Source of the DNA: Lachnospiraceae bacterium
GTDB lineage: Bacteria; Bacillota; Clostridia; Lachnospirales; Lachnospiraceae
NCBI GenBank assembly: GCA_024697505.1
Contig: JAILFQ010000124.1
Coordinates: 1 to 6,567 of the forward strand
Direction: 5' to 3'
Length of the DNA: 6,567 nucleotides
The first letter of the stretch is position 1. Each line of letters begins with the position of its first letter. A program made the translations under genes and the position numbers. Positions 1 to 6,567 of the stretch are shown here, in pieces. The notes under the pieces were generated by a model. It saw nothing but the letters and a program-made list of their open reading frames with translations. It was not told the origin of the DNA and searched no databases.

Positions 1-149
1 TCGGAAACTCTCGGAAAATCCAGAATATCTCCATCTTTTACAAGGACCTTGGACCGGTCAAAAACGAAAACTCTGTCTTCCGGCTCTGCTGTTGCTTCAG
101 GTCTGTACTCATTATGGAATTTATGAGGATAAATGTCCTGTATCATCAT
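1..149 (-). CDS. Probable NAD(+) diphosphatase / NUDIX hydrolase, N-terminal part (runs off left edge)
   Basis: Only the first 49 codons are in the window; the frame is open to the edge. The protein opens MMIQDIYPHKFHNEY and continues through an acidic stretch to VFVFDRSKVLVKDGDILDFP. From memory, this opening and the following 'FDR..VLVKDGDILDFPR' pattern resemble the N-terminal domain of NudC-like NAD(H) pyrophosphatases of Clostridia, which hydrolyse NAD(H) to NMN(H) and AMP and can remove NAD caps from RNA. The zinc ribbon and the Nudix box would lie beyond the window, so the enzymatic call is not directly proven. Two ATG codons stand in tandem (147-149 and 144-146). The AAAAAGG at 157-163 sits 7 bases before the first and 10 before the second, so the first is preferred. 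The site overlaps the end of the upstream threonine aldolase gene, with only 4 bases between stop and start, which suggests translational coupling. Confidence 0.62.
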   Translation of the reverse strand, partial: MMIQDIYPHKFHNEYRPEATAEPEDRVFVFDRSKVLVKDGDILDFPRVS

Positions 150-153
150 AAGA

Positions 154-1197
154 TTACCTTTTTATAACTTTAAGAAGCCTTTCTACATCCTCTTCTTTTG
201 TAGCCCAGCTTGTGGCAAAACGTATAACTGTATGGTCTTCGTCATATTTTTCCCAGAAACCGAATTCTACTTTTTTGGCCAGTTCCTTCATTTCCTTGTT
301 GGAAATAACAAAAAATACCTGGTTTGTAGGAGTGTCTATAAATATCTCATAACCGTTTTCTCTAAGAGCATTCTTGATTCTCATAGCGTATTTAACGGCA
401 TTTTTACCTATATTCAAATAAAGATCGTCCTTAAAGAGCTCATCAAACTGAATTCCAAGAATACGTCCCTTTGCAAACAAAGCTCCATGCTGCTTTATGG
501 TTGTAAAGAAATGAGGGATCAGCTTAGGATTCGGTACAACAACTGCCTCCCCCATAAAAGCGCCGCACTTTGTTCCGCCTATGTAAAAAATGTCGCAAAG
601 CTTTGCAAGATCCGGAAGGGTAACATCATTTTCCTCACTTGCCAAAGCATAGGCAAGTCTTGCTCCGTCCAAGAAAAGCGGTATTTCATACTCTCTGCAT
701 ACTTCAGAAATAGCTGTAAGTTCCTTAAGAGTATAAAGTGTTCCGTACTCCGTCGGCATGGAAATATAAACCATTCCCGGGTTAACCATATGGTCATGGT
801 TATCATCATTATAAAAATCCTTAAGATAAGACTTTATTCCGGCAGCATCTATTTTTCCAAGCTTGCCCGGAATCGTAAGCACTTTATGTCCAAAGGCTTC
901 AACAGCACCGGCCTCATGTCCGGCAATATGACCTGTATGTGCAGCAACAACACCCTGGTATGTACGGAGCACAGCATCTATTACTGTTGAATTTGCCTGC
1001 GTTCCTCCGACCAAAAGCTCAACTTCGGCATTCTCGCACTTGCAGGCCTTTCTTATTCTTTCCTTTGCGGAAGAAGAATATTCATCAAGTCCGTATCCCA
1101 CTGTGTGGTAAAGATTTGTTTCCACAAGCTTTTTAATTATGTTTTCGTGTGCTCCTTCCATGTAGTCGGAAGAAAAATAAAGTCTTTCGTTGTTCAT
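154..1197 (-). CDS. ltaE: Low-specificity L-threonine aldolase (PLP-dependent, fold type I)
   Basis: A 347-residue cytosolic enzyme expected to cleave L-threonine or L-allo-threonine to glycine and acetaldehyde. The length is typical of the family (about 340-350). Visible landmarks are: GGTQAN at 64-69, the cofactor-phosphate loop; TGHIAGHE around 88-95, whose His90 is at the position of the PLP-stacking histidine; LDGAR at 176-180, whose Asp177 should bind the pyridine nitrogen; and GGTKCGA at 207-213, whose Lys210 should form the Schiff base with PLP. The C-terminal small domain ends in RFATSWAT and a short helix. The ATG start has AGGAG at 1206-1210, 8 bases upstream, just after the stop of the rsmJ-like gene; the intergenic gap is 14 bases. 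All expected catalytic residues are present, so it should be active. The related beta-eliminating lyases share this fold, so the exact substrate is less certain than the family. Confidence 0.9.
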   Translation of the reverse strand: MNNERLYFSSDYMEGAHENIIKKLVETNLYHTVGYGLDEYSSSAKERIRKACKCENAEVELLVGGTQANSTVIDAVLRTYQGVVAAHTGHIAGHEAGAVEAFGHKVLTIPGKLGKIDAAGIKSYLKDFYNDDNHDHMVNPGMVYISMPTEYGTLYTLKELTAISEVCREYEIPLFLDGARLAYALASEENDVTLPDLAKLCDIFYIGGTKCGAFMGEAVVVPNPKLIPHFFTTIKQHGALFAKGRILGIQFDELFKDDLYLNIGKNAVKYAMRIKNALRENGYEIFIDTPTNQVFFVISNKEMKELAKKVEFGFWEKYDEDHTVIRFATSWATKEEDVERLLKVIKR

Positions 1198-1211
1198 TGT
1201 TTTTGCTCCTG

Positions 1212-1958
1212 TTAAAAAACCAGACAGTCAAACCTTACCGCTTTTCGCTCAACCGAATAATTCGGCGTAATTCCGGCAAGATAAGGCCCTTCCGGAGGTC
1301 TTTTTATTATTATTTTCTTAGGTTTAAGAGCTATTGCAGCTTTAACAAGTTCGTCTTCGTCCGAGCAGGGGCTTTCTATTTTGTGAAGCATCTGCAGCTT
1401 CTTTTTGCTTTCGGCACTTTTCTTTTTTTCCGGATACATAGGGTCCAAATATATAAGATCCGGAATATAGGAAAGCGATGCGAGAAGTTCCTTTGAGTCT
1501 CCTTCAAGCAGGTTCATCCTCATCGCTGTCTCTTTGGTGGCAGCGTTCCTTCTGGCTCTTATTATTGCATCTTTAAGCAGCGTTGCAGTTATGGGATTAT
1601 GTTCAAAAAGATCTACCCTGTAGCCTCCGGCAGCAAGAATAAAAGAATCCGTTCCAAAGCCGGCGGTACAATCCACAGCCCTTAGTTCTTTTTCTTCTTC
1701 GGCTTCCTGCTTGGCCACCTTTAATAAGATCTCGTGCTGAAGGTGCCCCCCTGTAACTCTTGTAAGATTTGCAGAAAGGTCACACTTAATTTCCTGCCCT
1801 TCGTTTATAAAGCTTATACCTGTTTTGTCAAACAAAAAGTATGCGGCGTTTTTATCCTTTGGAGGACTTTGCAAAAGCTCCGTTTCAAACCTTTCGGCTA
1901 TTCTTTTGGCTCTGTCCGTATCCACACCTTTTCCGCTGATTACAACTCCATTTATCAT
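1212..1958 (-). CDS. rsmJ: RsmJ-like 16S rRNA (guanine-N2) methyltransferase, class I SAM-dependent
   Basis: A 248-residue protein matching the E. coli RsmJ pattern as I recall it, and of almost the same length (about 250). RsmJ methylates N2 of G1516 in 16S rRNA using S-adenosylmethionine. The visible motifs are: VDCTAGFGTDSFILA at 95-109 (SAM-binding motif I, compare VDATAGLGRDAFVLA in E. coli); FEHNP at 118-122 with acidic Glu119, expected to hold the ribose; YLDPMYPEKKKSA at 170-182, the family's catalytic signature; KRP at 219-221; and a terminal RFD at 242-244. The first 60 residues do not look conserved with the proteobacterial protein. The start ATG has AAAGGG at 1965-1970 with a 6-base spacer and follows the EAL gene by 13 bases. 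The methyltransferase family is firm; the exact rRNA target is carried over from the E. coli enzyme and is an inference in a Gram-positive. Confidence 0.83.
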   Translation of the reverse strand: MINGVVISGKGVDTDRAKRIAERFETELLQSPPKDKNAAYFLFDKTGISFINEGQEIKCDLSANLTRVTGGHLQHEILLKVAKQEAEEEKELRAVDCTAGFGTDSFILAAGGYRVDLFEHNPITATLLKDAIIRARRNAATKETAMRMNLLEGDSKELLASLSYIPDLIYLDPMYPEKKKSAESKKKLQMLHKIESPCSDEDELVKAAIALKPKKIIIKRPPEGPYLAGITPNYSVERKAVRFDCLVF

Positions 1959-1971
1959 TTATAACCCTTTT

Positions 1972-3855
1972 CTATGCATTTTTCGATAAAAATTCCATAA
2001 ATTCTTTCGGAGGTAAAGGTTTTGAGTAATAGTACCCCTGGCAGAAATCGCATTCGTTTTCTTTCAAAAGTCCAACCATTTTCTCATCCTCTGCACCCTC
2101 GACCACAATATGCTTTTTCAGATCTTTCAAAAGCTTTATTGTATGTACAAAAACCGTCATGGCAACTTCATCCTTCATCGCCTGCCAGAGTATGGTCTTG
2201 TCTATTTTTACAATGGAAATAGGGAACTTGATCAAGTACTCTGCTGACGCAAATCCGGAACCGTAATCGTCTATGGAAAACTCCACGCCCTTCTCATTAA
2301 GCTCGTTTATGTTGTTTTTAACAACATCACTTCCTATTGTTTCGGCCGTTTCCGTTATTTCCAGGTTTATCTGAGACGGGTTAACATCATTTTCCTTCAT
2401 TATCTGCATGAAACGTAAGCTCATTTCCGGACTCAGGCACTGCATAGGAGAAAGATTAACTTCTATATACTTAATCCCTCCCGGAAGACCGTCGTGTATA
2501 AACTTGCACACCTTGGCAAACACCTGGTTTCCCACTTCGTTTATGAGCCCGTTCTTCTCGGCAAGGACTATCATTTCCTCCGGGTTTATAAAACCTATTT
2601 CAGGGTCCTTAAGCCTTATAAGAGCCTCTGCGCTTTCATACTTTCCGGTGGAAAGGTTGATTATAGGCTGGTAAAAGACTTCAAAGGCATTGGCTTTTAT
2701 TGCGTTTCTTACAGCATTTAAAATACGCTCTTTTCTAATGATGGAATTAATGATCTTATCCACCACCTCGTCGTAATTATCTTCGGAAATATCCTCCTCT
2801 GTGCGAAGAAGGACGCTCATCATATCCGGCACGTCTTTAAGATGAACATTTATCTTCTTAAAGGACAGGGAAACCTTAAAGCGAAATGATGCGGTAAAGA
2901 GAGGTATCTCCAGCAGGTCCTTTAAATCCTCTTTTACAAAATCCATCATTGTTTCGTCACAAACAATAACAAATCTGTCATTGGCAATGTTATAAGCCTT
3001 GGCCCCATACCTTCTGTACACAATGTCCGCAACCTTGGCCACCGCAAGTTCCAGATTGTAGTCGTTCAAGTAGCTTCTCATATGAGCATAGTTGTCTATT
3101 TTGAATACTAAAGCAGAAAACTTCTTTTCCAGATATTTGGTTCTGTTAAGATATTCATTTAAAGCTTTGTAGTTAAGACACTGGGTATCCGCAAAACTGT
3201 AATATGTGGGATTTTCGTAGGTTATGTAAACATAGAACATTATTATGGCCATTACAAGCTGACCTATAAGGATCTCCGGTCTTAAAATGGATACCAGAAC
3301 GGCAAGGGCCATACCAAGAACCACCAAAGTACTTGCAAGTATCTGGTAGCTGTTAAAATTCTTTCTCGCCTTTATAAAAATAAATATTTCCAGGGCAAAG
3401 AAAATATATGGAATGATCTGAAAGGACATAAATACAGGTCCGTGTGTATATTCAAGGTTTTCGTTAAAATATGCAACCCAGTGTGTTACAGGGGACAAAA
3501 AGATGGTTACCGCAAAAAAGACGGTTGTAACCGTAGACAATATCTTTGCAAACTTTGCAAACTTTCCGATCTTTCCTTTGGAGTCTATGTACATGAAATA
3601 CAAAACAGACATTTCGTTATACAGGAAAAGATAGGAAAGGCACATTAAATAATTTAACCATAAAGGGTAATTTTCCGGGTAGGAAACTGTAAATATGCTT
3701 ACCAGGTCCGTAACGGCCGCAAGAAGGTTACATACAATAACCAGACGGAATATTATGTTAGACCTTGTTACAAACTTATTTCTCAAAAAGAAAATAAGCA
3801 GCATGGCCATGTTAACCAATATTGCAGCTACATCATACTGATACACATATTTCAT
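1972..3855 (-). CDS. Seven-TM protein with degenerate GGDEF and intact EAL domain (probable c-di-GMP phosphodiesterase)
   Basis: This 627-residue membrane protein probably hydrolyses cyclic di-GMP to pGpG. Residues 1-212 form about seven hydrophobic segments (roughly 8-25, 34-57, 65-90, 103-121, 141-162, 172-192, 195-212). Basic loops at 25-32, 91-104 and 162-168 fit a cytoplasmic C-terminus by the positive-inside rule. Residues about 225-360 look like a GGDEF fold in which the signature is replaced by ANDRF at 291-295, so cyclase activity is unlikely. Residues about 378-627 are an EAL domain: FYQPI at 394-398, EALIR at 410-414, VNLSP at 466-470 (Asn467), LEITET at 498-503 (Glu499), IDDYGSG at 528-534 (Asp529/530), Lys550 in VKIDK, Glu586 in VVEGAE and Gln606 in CQGYYYSKP. 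These are the metal- and substrate-binding positions of active EAL enzymes. The ATG has GGGGGTG at 3861-3867, 5 bases upstream. It lies between the glycosidase and rsmJ genes in a tight series. The input signal is unknown. Confidence 0.9.
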   Translation of the reverse strand: MKYVYQYDVAAILVNMAMLLIFFLRNKFVTRSNIIFRLVIVCNLLAAVTDLVSIFTVSYPENYPLWLNYLMCLSYLFLYNEMSVLYFMYIDSKGKIGKFAKFAKILSTVTTVFFAVTIFLSPVTHWVAYFNENLEYTHGPVFMSFQIIPYIFFALEIFIFIKARKNFNSYQILASTLVVLGMALAVLVSILRPEILIGQLVMAIIMFYVYITYENPTYYSFADTQCLNYKALNEYLNRTKYLEKKFSALVFKIDNYAHMRSYLNDYNLELAVAKVADIVYRRYGAKAYNIANDRFVIVCDETMMDFVKEDLKDLLEIPLFTASFRFKVSLSFKKINVHLKDVPDMMSVLLRTEEDISEDNYDEVVDKIINSIIRKERILNAVRNAIKANAFEVFYQPIINLSTGKYESAEALIRLKDPEIGFINPEEMIVLAEKNGLINEVGNQVFAKVCKFIHDGLPGGIKYIEVNLSPMQCLSPEMSLRFMQIMKENDVNPSQINLEITETAETIGSDVVKNNINELNEKGVEFSIDDYGSGFASAEYLIKFPISIVKIDKTILWQAMKDEVAMTVFVHTIKLLKDLKKHIVVEGAEDEKMVGLLKENECDFCQGYYYSKPLPPKEFMEFLSKNA

Positions 3856-3874
3856 ATTTACACCCCCGTTTACC

Positions 3875-4990
3875 CTACTTTACTATGAAAGCAAAAGGCA
3901 ATCTCCATGATGAATTTGCGTGATAAAAAGTAACGCTGTCCATCAAGTATTCTCCGTCATAATACATACATGAGGAAGAACCTCCGTCCAAATTAGCGGC
4001 ATTAACCGCACCGTATTCCATCATTATATTAATAAGATCTGAGGCGGTTGCACCAAGGTTTCCGCCTATTCCTCTTCCGTTTGTTACAAGAAGGAGCAGG
4101 CTTCCGTCCGCTGTCTGGCCTATTGCGGTACGAGGGTTACAACCGCTTCCCATACCGTTCATTTCTCTTGCTTCGCCGTTTATAACAAGCTTTACAAAGT
4201 GATTGTTTTTATCATTTGCTTCCTCCTGGAAAGAAACTGCATCCCTTATCTTTCTTTCTGCAACAAGGGTTTCTATTTCGGCAGGTTTCATTCCGTCTAT
4301 ATCCACAATATCCAAAATGTCGTCTTCCGTAAGGCCTATGAGCACAAGTCCTTTATATTTCTCCGGATCGTTGTATTGTATTTCGCCGCCGGAAACCACA
4401 ACTCCGTATGGGGAGCCGCCGGAATTGTTGGTGGATTTATAAAGCCCGCCGTTAATTCCTCCGATGGCATCATTATCATTTACAAGAACATCCAGAGTGA
4501 CTCCGTAAGTTTTCCACGGATAAATTGTGGCAAGAGAAACTCTTGAAGGATCGTGGACTATCATTAAAGTAGCAAAAAAAGATCTGCCGTGTATTTCTTC
4601 AATTTCCAGCCACTCGCTTTTTTCTGCTTTTTCCGTTTCTGTACCGGTGCTTACAAAAGCGGTTCCCTTCTCGTTTTTACTGCCGGTCTTGTTGGAATTT
4701 GCCGCAACGACAATAAGGGACTTGTTAACTTCCTCATCCATGGCCTCCATGGAGTTTTGGTTTACTATCTCGTTTATCTCTTCCGGAGTAAGAAACCAGG
4801 AAGCCAAAAACTTAAGCTGGCCGGTTTCAAGAATTGTGGTAACAAAAACCTGCTTTGCGGCAGGACTTGTCCCATCACAAAACATGTTAAGTATAAGAAG
4901 GAGTACCACCGCAACCGCAGCCACAAAAGTAAGCAGTACGGCAAATACTCTTCCCGTCCATATTCCTATGTTAAGCCAAATTTCTTTCAT
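3875..4990 (-). CDS. Membrane-anchored phosphodiester glycosidase (NAGPA/DUF2233) family protein
   Basis: A 371-residue protein with a short cytoplasmic start, one hydrophobic anchor (about residues 17-38) and a large extracytoplasmic part. Residues 40-95 form a helical membrane-proximal region with LTPEEINEIV; residues 98-128 are a Ser/Thr/Lys/Glu-rich linker. The NAGPA domain follows from about 135 to the end: GGINGGLY at 177-184, SPYGVVVSGGEI at 193-204, NPRTAIGQTADGSLLLLV at 285-302 and NLDGGSSS at 333-340, the family's typical signatures. The family is named for the human enzyme that uncovers mannose-6-phosphate by removing GlcNAc from a phosphodiester. Bacterial members occur near surface-polysaccharide genes and are presumed to act on phosphodiester-linked sugars of wall or capsule; the substrate here is unknown. 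A TTG in frame just upstream (4991-4993) is less likely as start: AGGAAGG at 4998-5004 is 7 bases from the ATG but only 4 from the TTG. It follows the 498-residue gene by 30 bases. Confidence 0.85.
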   Translation of the reverse strand: MKEIWLNIGIWTGRVFAVLLTFVAAVAVVLLLILNMFCDGTSPAAKQVFVTTILETGQLKFLASWFLTPEEINEIVNQNSMEAMDEEVNKSLIVVAANSNKTGSKNEKGTAFVSTGTETEKAEKSEWLEIEEIHGRSFFATLMIVHDPSRVSLATIYPWKTYGVTLDVLVNDNDAIGGINGGLYKSTNNSGGSPYGVVVSGGEIQYNDPEKYKGLVLIGLTEDDILDIVDIDGMKPAEIETLVAERKIRDAVSFQEEANDKNNHFVKLVINGEAREMNGMGSGCNPRTAIGQTADGSLLLLVTNGRGIGGNLGATASDLINIMMEYGAVNAANLDGGSSSCMYYDGEYLMDSVTFYHANSSWRLPFAFIVK

Positions 4991-4997
4991 CAAAAAA

Positions 4998-5004
4998 CCT
5001 TCCT
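4998..5004 (-). promoter_or_regulatory. Ribosome binding site deciding the glycosidase gene start
   Basis: AGGAAGG on the minus strand lies in the 30-base gap before the phosphodiester glycosidase gene. It is 7 bases from the ATG at 4988-4990 and only 4 bases from an adjacent in-frame TTG at 4991-4993. The spacing favours the ATG, giving a protein of 371 rather than 372 residues. Confidence 0.7.
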
Positions 5005-5020
5005 AAACCACTACTGTTAA

Positions 5021-6517
5021 CTACTCATCCTGTCCCAGATTAACCGCATCCGCCAGGATCCATCTATTCTCGTTTTCAAGATATGCATAGAAAAAGCGCT
5101 TATAAGTTGTGTTATATCTGTATTCTTTAGTTCTCACAAGATAGAGTTCCTGCGTAAAAGTTATGTCACAGGAAAAACAATTATCGGAATAAGCAATAAA
5201 GTTTGTAACACTCTCGTTGTAAATATCTTTTGTTTCATGGTTGCTTATAAACGATACATCCACACTGTGAGTATAATAGTAGGCTGTTTGATAGAGTACC
5301 GAATCCTTAACAAGATAAGCGGCAATCTTCTTAAAATCCTCATCTCTTATAAGAACCGCAGCCCAAAGTTCCGCAATCTCAAGAGGATCAACCTGTGCAA
5401 GGATTTCCTCAGGGACACTTTCAAGCCCCGCCTGGGCAGTCACCTCAAAGAGTCCGTTATTGTAAGTTACTTCAACTTCTTTTCCAAGGTTGTTTTTAAC
5501 TTCTATTTTAGGCTCTGCAAGAAGTTTATTGAAAGTATAGGTTCTAAGATGAGGTACTTCCGAAAAAGCGGAAATAACTTCATATTCCCAAAGCTTCTTG
5601 TCGTCGCCCGTAATATAATCCTCTGTATTAAAGGCTTCCGATGTGCAGGTGTAATTGCTCGGAACGGAAACCACATAATCCCAAAGTGTTATGCCGTCGC
5701 CATATTTGTATGTTATTGTATTCCCGAAACCGTCGGAAATAAGAGCGGTTTTATACGGAGATTTAAATTCAAAAAAAAGACCGTCTTCTTTTGCAACACC
5801 TTCAATTTCTTTTCCCTTAACACTTACGGAATAGTTCGCAGGAAGGTTTAAGCTGTAAGCGTACTCGCCGCAGGTAATTACGTTGTCCGTAATGCTGTAG
5901 TCTTCCTCTTCACCCAGCTCGTTGCATACAACAATTTTAGGCTCTGTATAAAAATTCTTTAATTCGTAACAAAGATAACCTGTTTCTTCATCCTTTTTTC
6001 CATCGTTAAGTATATACCCGTTAACGGTTATCTGAAAATCTTCGGGAAGCAGCGCGGTATAGTTGTAGCTGGTAAGCTGGATAACCGGAACGACTTCTTT
6101 AACTTCCCATGTGGAAAGCGTAAGAATAAGAAGTTTTCTTTCCGGATTTGTGCTTTCAAGTGTAACAGTGCCCACAAGCTCACCATCCGCAAGAATATCA
6201 TAACCGGCACCTGTTTCGCTGTAACCGCCGGTTTTGATCGCAAATTCTATTTCATTTGCATTTTTAAGTTTTTTTCTGTATTCAACTATTTCTTTAACCT
6301 GACCGTTGTACTTGTTTGCTTTTACGTCAAATTCCATAAGTTTTCTTACTATGGAGATTCTTTCGGAAGAAAGCGTGGTTTCCGGCTGTCTTGCCTCATA
6401 CTCCAAAAGCACGCTTCTTACATGGTACAAAATCAACGTTCCAGCAATCATTAAAGCAAGTATTATCGCTGAATAAACTATAAGAAATATTTTTTTCTCT
6501 TTCAATTTGCCGGACAA
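5021..6517 (-). CDS. Membrane-anchored extracytoplasmic protein of unknown function with three-fold internal repeat
   Basis: I do not recognise this 498-residue protein. A basic N-terminus (KLKEKK) is followed by one hydrophobic segment (about 10-31) and then an acidic, Tyr/Asn-rich chain, so it should be a type II membrane protein with an outside domain. Residues 35-90 are partly helical and charged. From about 150 to 360 a unit recurs three times: Y-x4-P-x2-aromatic at 153-161, 221-229 and 281-289, then a strand such as EPKIVV (192-197) or EPKIEV (335-340) leading into NELG/DGFG/NNLG and a further beta-rich piece. This suggests tandem small beta domains. The C-terminal 130 residues (LWAAVLIRDEDF to NRWILADAVNL) look like an alpha+beta fold, possibly NTF2-like, which is only an inference. 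The start is TTG: AGGGG lies 8 bases upstream, an in-frame TAG lies about 30 bases upstream, and the next in-frame ATG is residue 23, inside the membrane segment. It is the first visible gene of the block and precedes the glycosidase by 30 bases. Confidence 0.82.
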   Translation of the reverse strand: MSGKLKEKKIFLIVYSAIILALMIAGTLILYHVRSVLLEYEARQPETTLSSERISIVRKLMEFDVKANKYNGQVKEIVEYRKKLKNANEIEFAIKTGGYSETGAGYDILADGELVGTVTLESTNPERKLLILTLSTWEVKEVVPVIQLTSYNYTALLPEDFQITVNGYILNDGKKDEETGYLCYELKNFYTEPKIVVCNELGEEEDYSITDNVITCGEYAYSLNLPANYSVSVKGKEIEGVAKEDGLFFEFKSPYKTALISDGFGNTITYKYGDGITLWDYVVSVPSNYTCTSEAFNTEDYITGDDKKLWEYEVISAFSEVPHLRTYTFNKLLAEPKIEVKNNLGKEVEVTYNNGLFEVTAQAGLESVPEEILAQVDPLEIAELWAAVLIRDEDFKKIAAYLVKDSVLYQTAYYYTHSVDVSFISNHETKDIYNESVTNFIAYSDNCFSCDITFTQELYLVRTKEYRYNTTYKRFFYAYLENENRWILADAVNLGQDE

Positions 6518-6525
6518 AATAATTT

Positions 6526-6530
6526 CCCCT
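6526..6530 (-). promoter_or_regulatory. Ribosome binding site supporting a TTG start
   Basis: AGGGG on the minus strand, 8 bases before the TTG at 6515-6517. No ATG lies in frame between the upstream in-frame TAG and residue 23 of the 498-residue protein, so this site fixes the TTG as the likely start. Confidence 0.6.
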
Positions 6531-6567
6531 AACCTGTATAAAAAAATCTATAATCAGTGCATTATCG

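Larger units (their letters stand above)
1..6530 (-). other. Probable six-gene co-directional transcription unit
   Basis: All six genes run on the minus strand with gaps of 30, 19, 13, 14 and 4 bases. None of the gaps contains a GC-rich hairpin followed by a T run, and none is long enough for an ordinary promoter outside coding sequence. Each gene has its own Shine-Dalgarno site, often placed directly at or over the preceding stop codon. This supports co-transcription from a promoter at or beyond the right edge, although promoters inside coding sequence cannot be excluded. The order is repeat protein, phosphodiester glycosidase, EAL protein, RsmJ, threonine aldolase, NudC-like. Confidence 0.65.

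Noticed and set aside
785..794. Perfect 10-base palindrome ACCATATGGT
   Set aside because: It lies in the threonine aldolase coding sequence, encoding HMV of a conserved segment, with no second copy nearby. It is best explained by codon choice and chance.
133..990. Long open frame of 285 codons on the plus strand
   Set aside because: It is antisense to the threonine aldolase gene, whose catalytic motifs are clear. Its translation is rich in Cys, Lys and Phe with no family resemblance, as expected for a shadow frame.
4527..5006. Plus-strand open frames of 159 and 143 codons overlapping 4527-5020
   Set aside because: Both are antisense to the N-terminal part of the phosphodiester glycosidase gene, low-complexity Ser/Phe-rich, and lack a family match.
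5237..5851. Plus-strand open frame of 204 codons
   Set aside because: It is antisense to the repeat protein gene, and its composition is typical of a reverse-strand shadow.
6028..6243. Minus-strand open frame of 71 codons inside the repeat protein gene
   Set aside because: It lies in a different frame of the same strand within a long supported gene, with no ribosome binding site and arginine/lysine-rich nonsense composition.
6535..6540. Possible -10 box TATACA (minus strand) before the first visible gene
   Set aside because: No convincing -35 element is seen 16-18 bases upstream, and the window ends there. The region is AT-rich and such matches are common by chance.
6518..6567. Possible coding end of a further upstream gene at the right edge
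   Set aside because: On the minus strand, two of the three frames stop within these 50 bases and the third stays open, but nothing recognisable can be read. It is too short to call a gene or its absence.

Overview
The window is a stretch of bacterial chromosome in which every supported gene lies on the minus strand. The likely source is a Gram-positive Clostridia species, probably Lachnospiraceae. This rests on purine-rich Shine-Dalgarno sites before each gene, AT-leaning codon use, TTG start use, and the resemblance of several products (a NudC-like N-terminus opening MMIQDIYPHKFHNEY, a membrane-anchored phosphodiester glycosidase, a 7-TM EAL protein) to families common in that group. The taxonomic call is inference from memory, not a search.

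In transcription order (right to left) there are six genes: (1) a 498-residue membrane-anchored extracytoplasmic protein of unknown function with an internal repeat, starting at a TTG; (2) a membrane-anchored phosphodiester glycosidase (NAGPA/DUF2233) family protein; (3) a seven-TM protein with a degenerate GGDEF domain and an apparently intact EAL c-di-GMP phosphodiesterase domain; (4) an RsmJ-type 16S rRNA guanine-N2 methyltransferase; (5) a PLP-dependent low-specificity threonine aldolase; (6) the first 49 codons of a probable NAD(+) diphosphatase/NUDIX hydrolase that runs off the left edge.

The gaps between successive genes are 30, 19, 13, 14 and 4 bases, with no hairpin terminator visible, so the block looks like one operon or at least a continuous read-through unit. 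The first three products are all at the membrane and could form an envelope or surface-glycan module with local c-di-GMP control. The last three are cytosolic housekeeping enzymes with no obvious link to it. No RNA gene, mobile element, CRISPR array or phage sign was seen. The only non-coding stretch longer than 30 bases is the 50 bases at the right edge, and there is no gene-free stretch over 300 bases.

No clearly new defence or mobile system is visible. The least explained element is the 498-residue repeat protein and its pairing with the glycosidase and the EAL protein.
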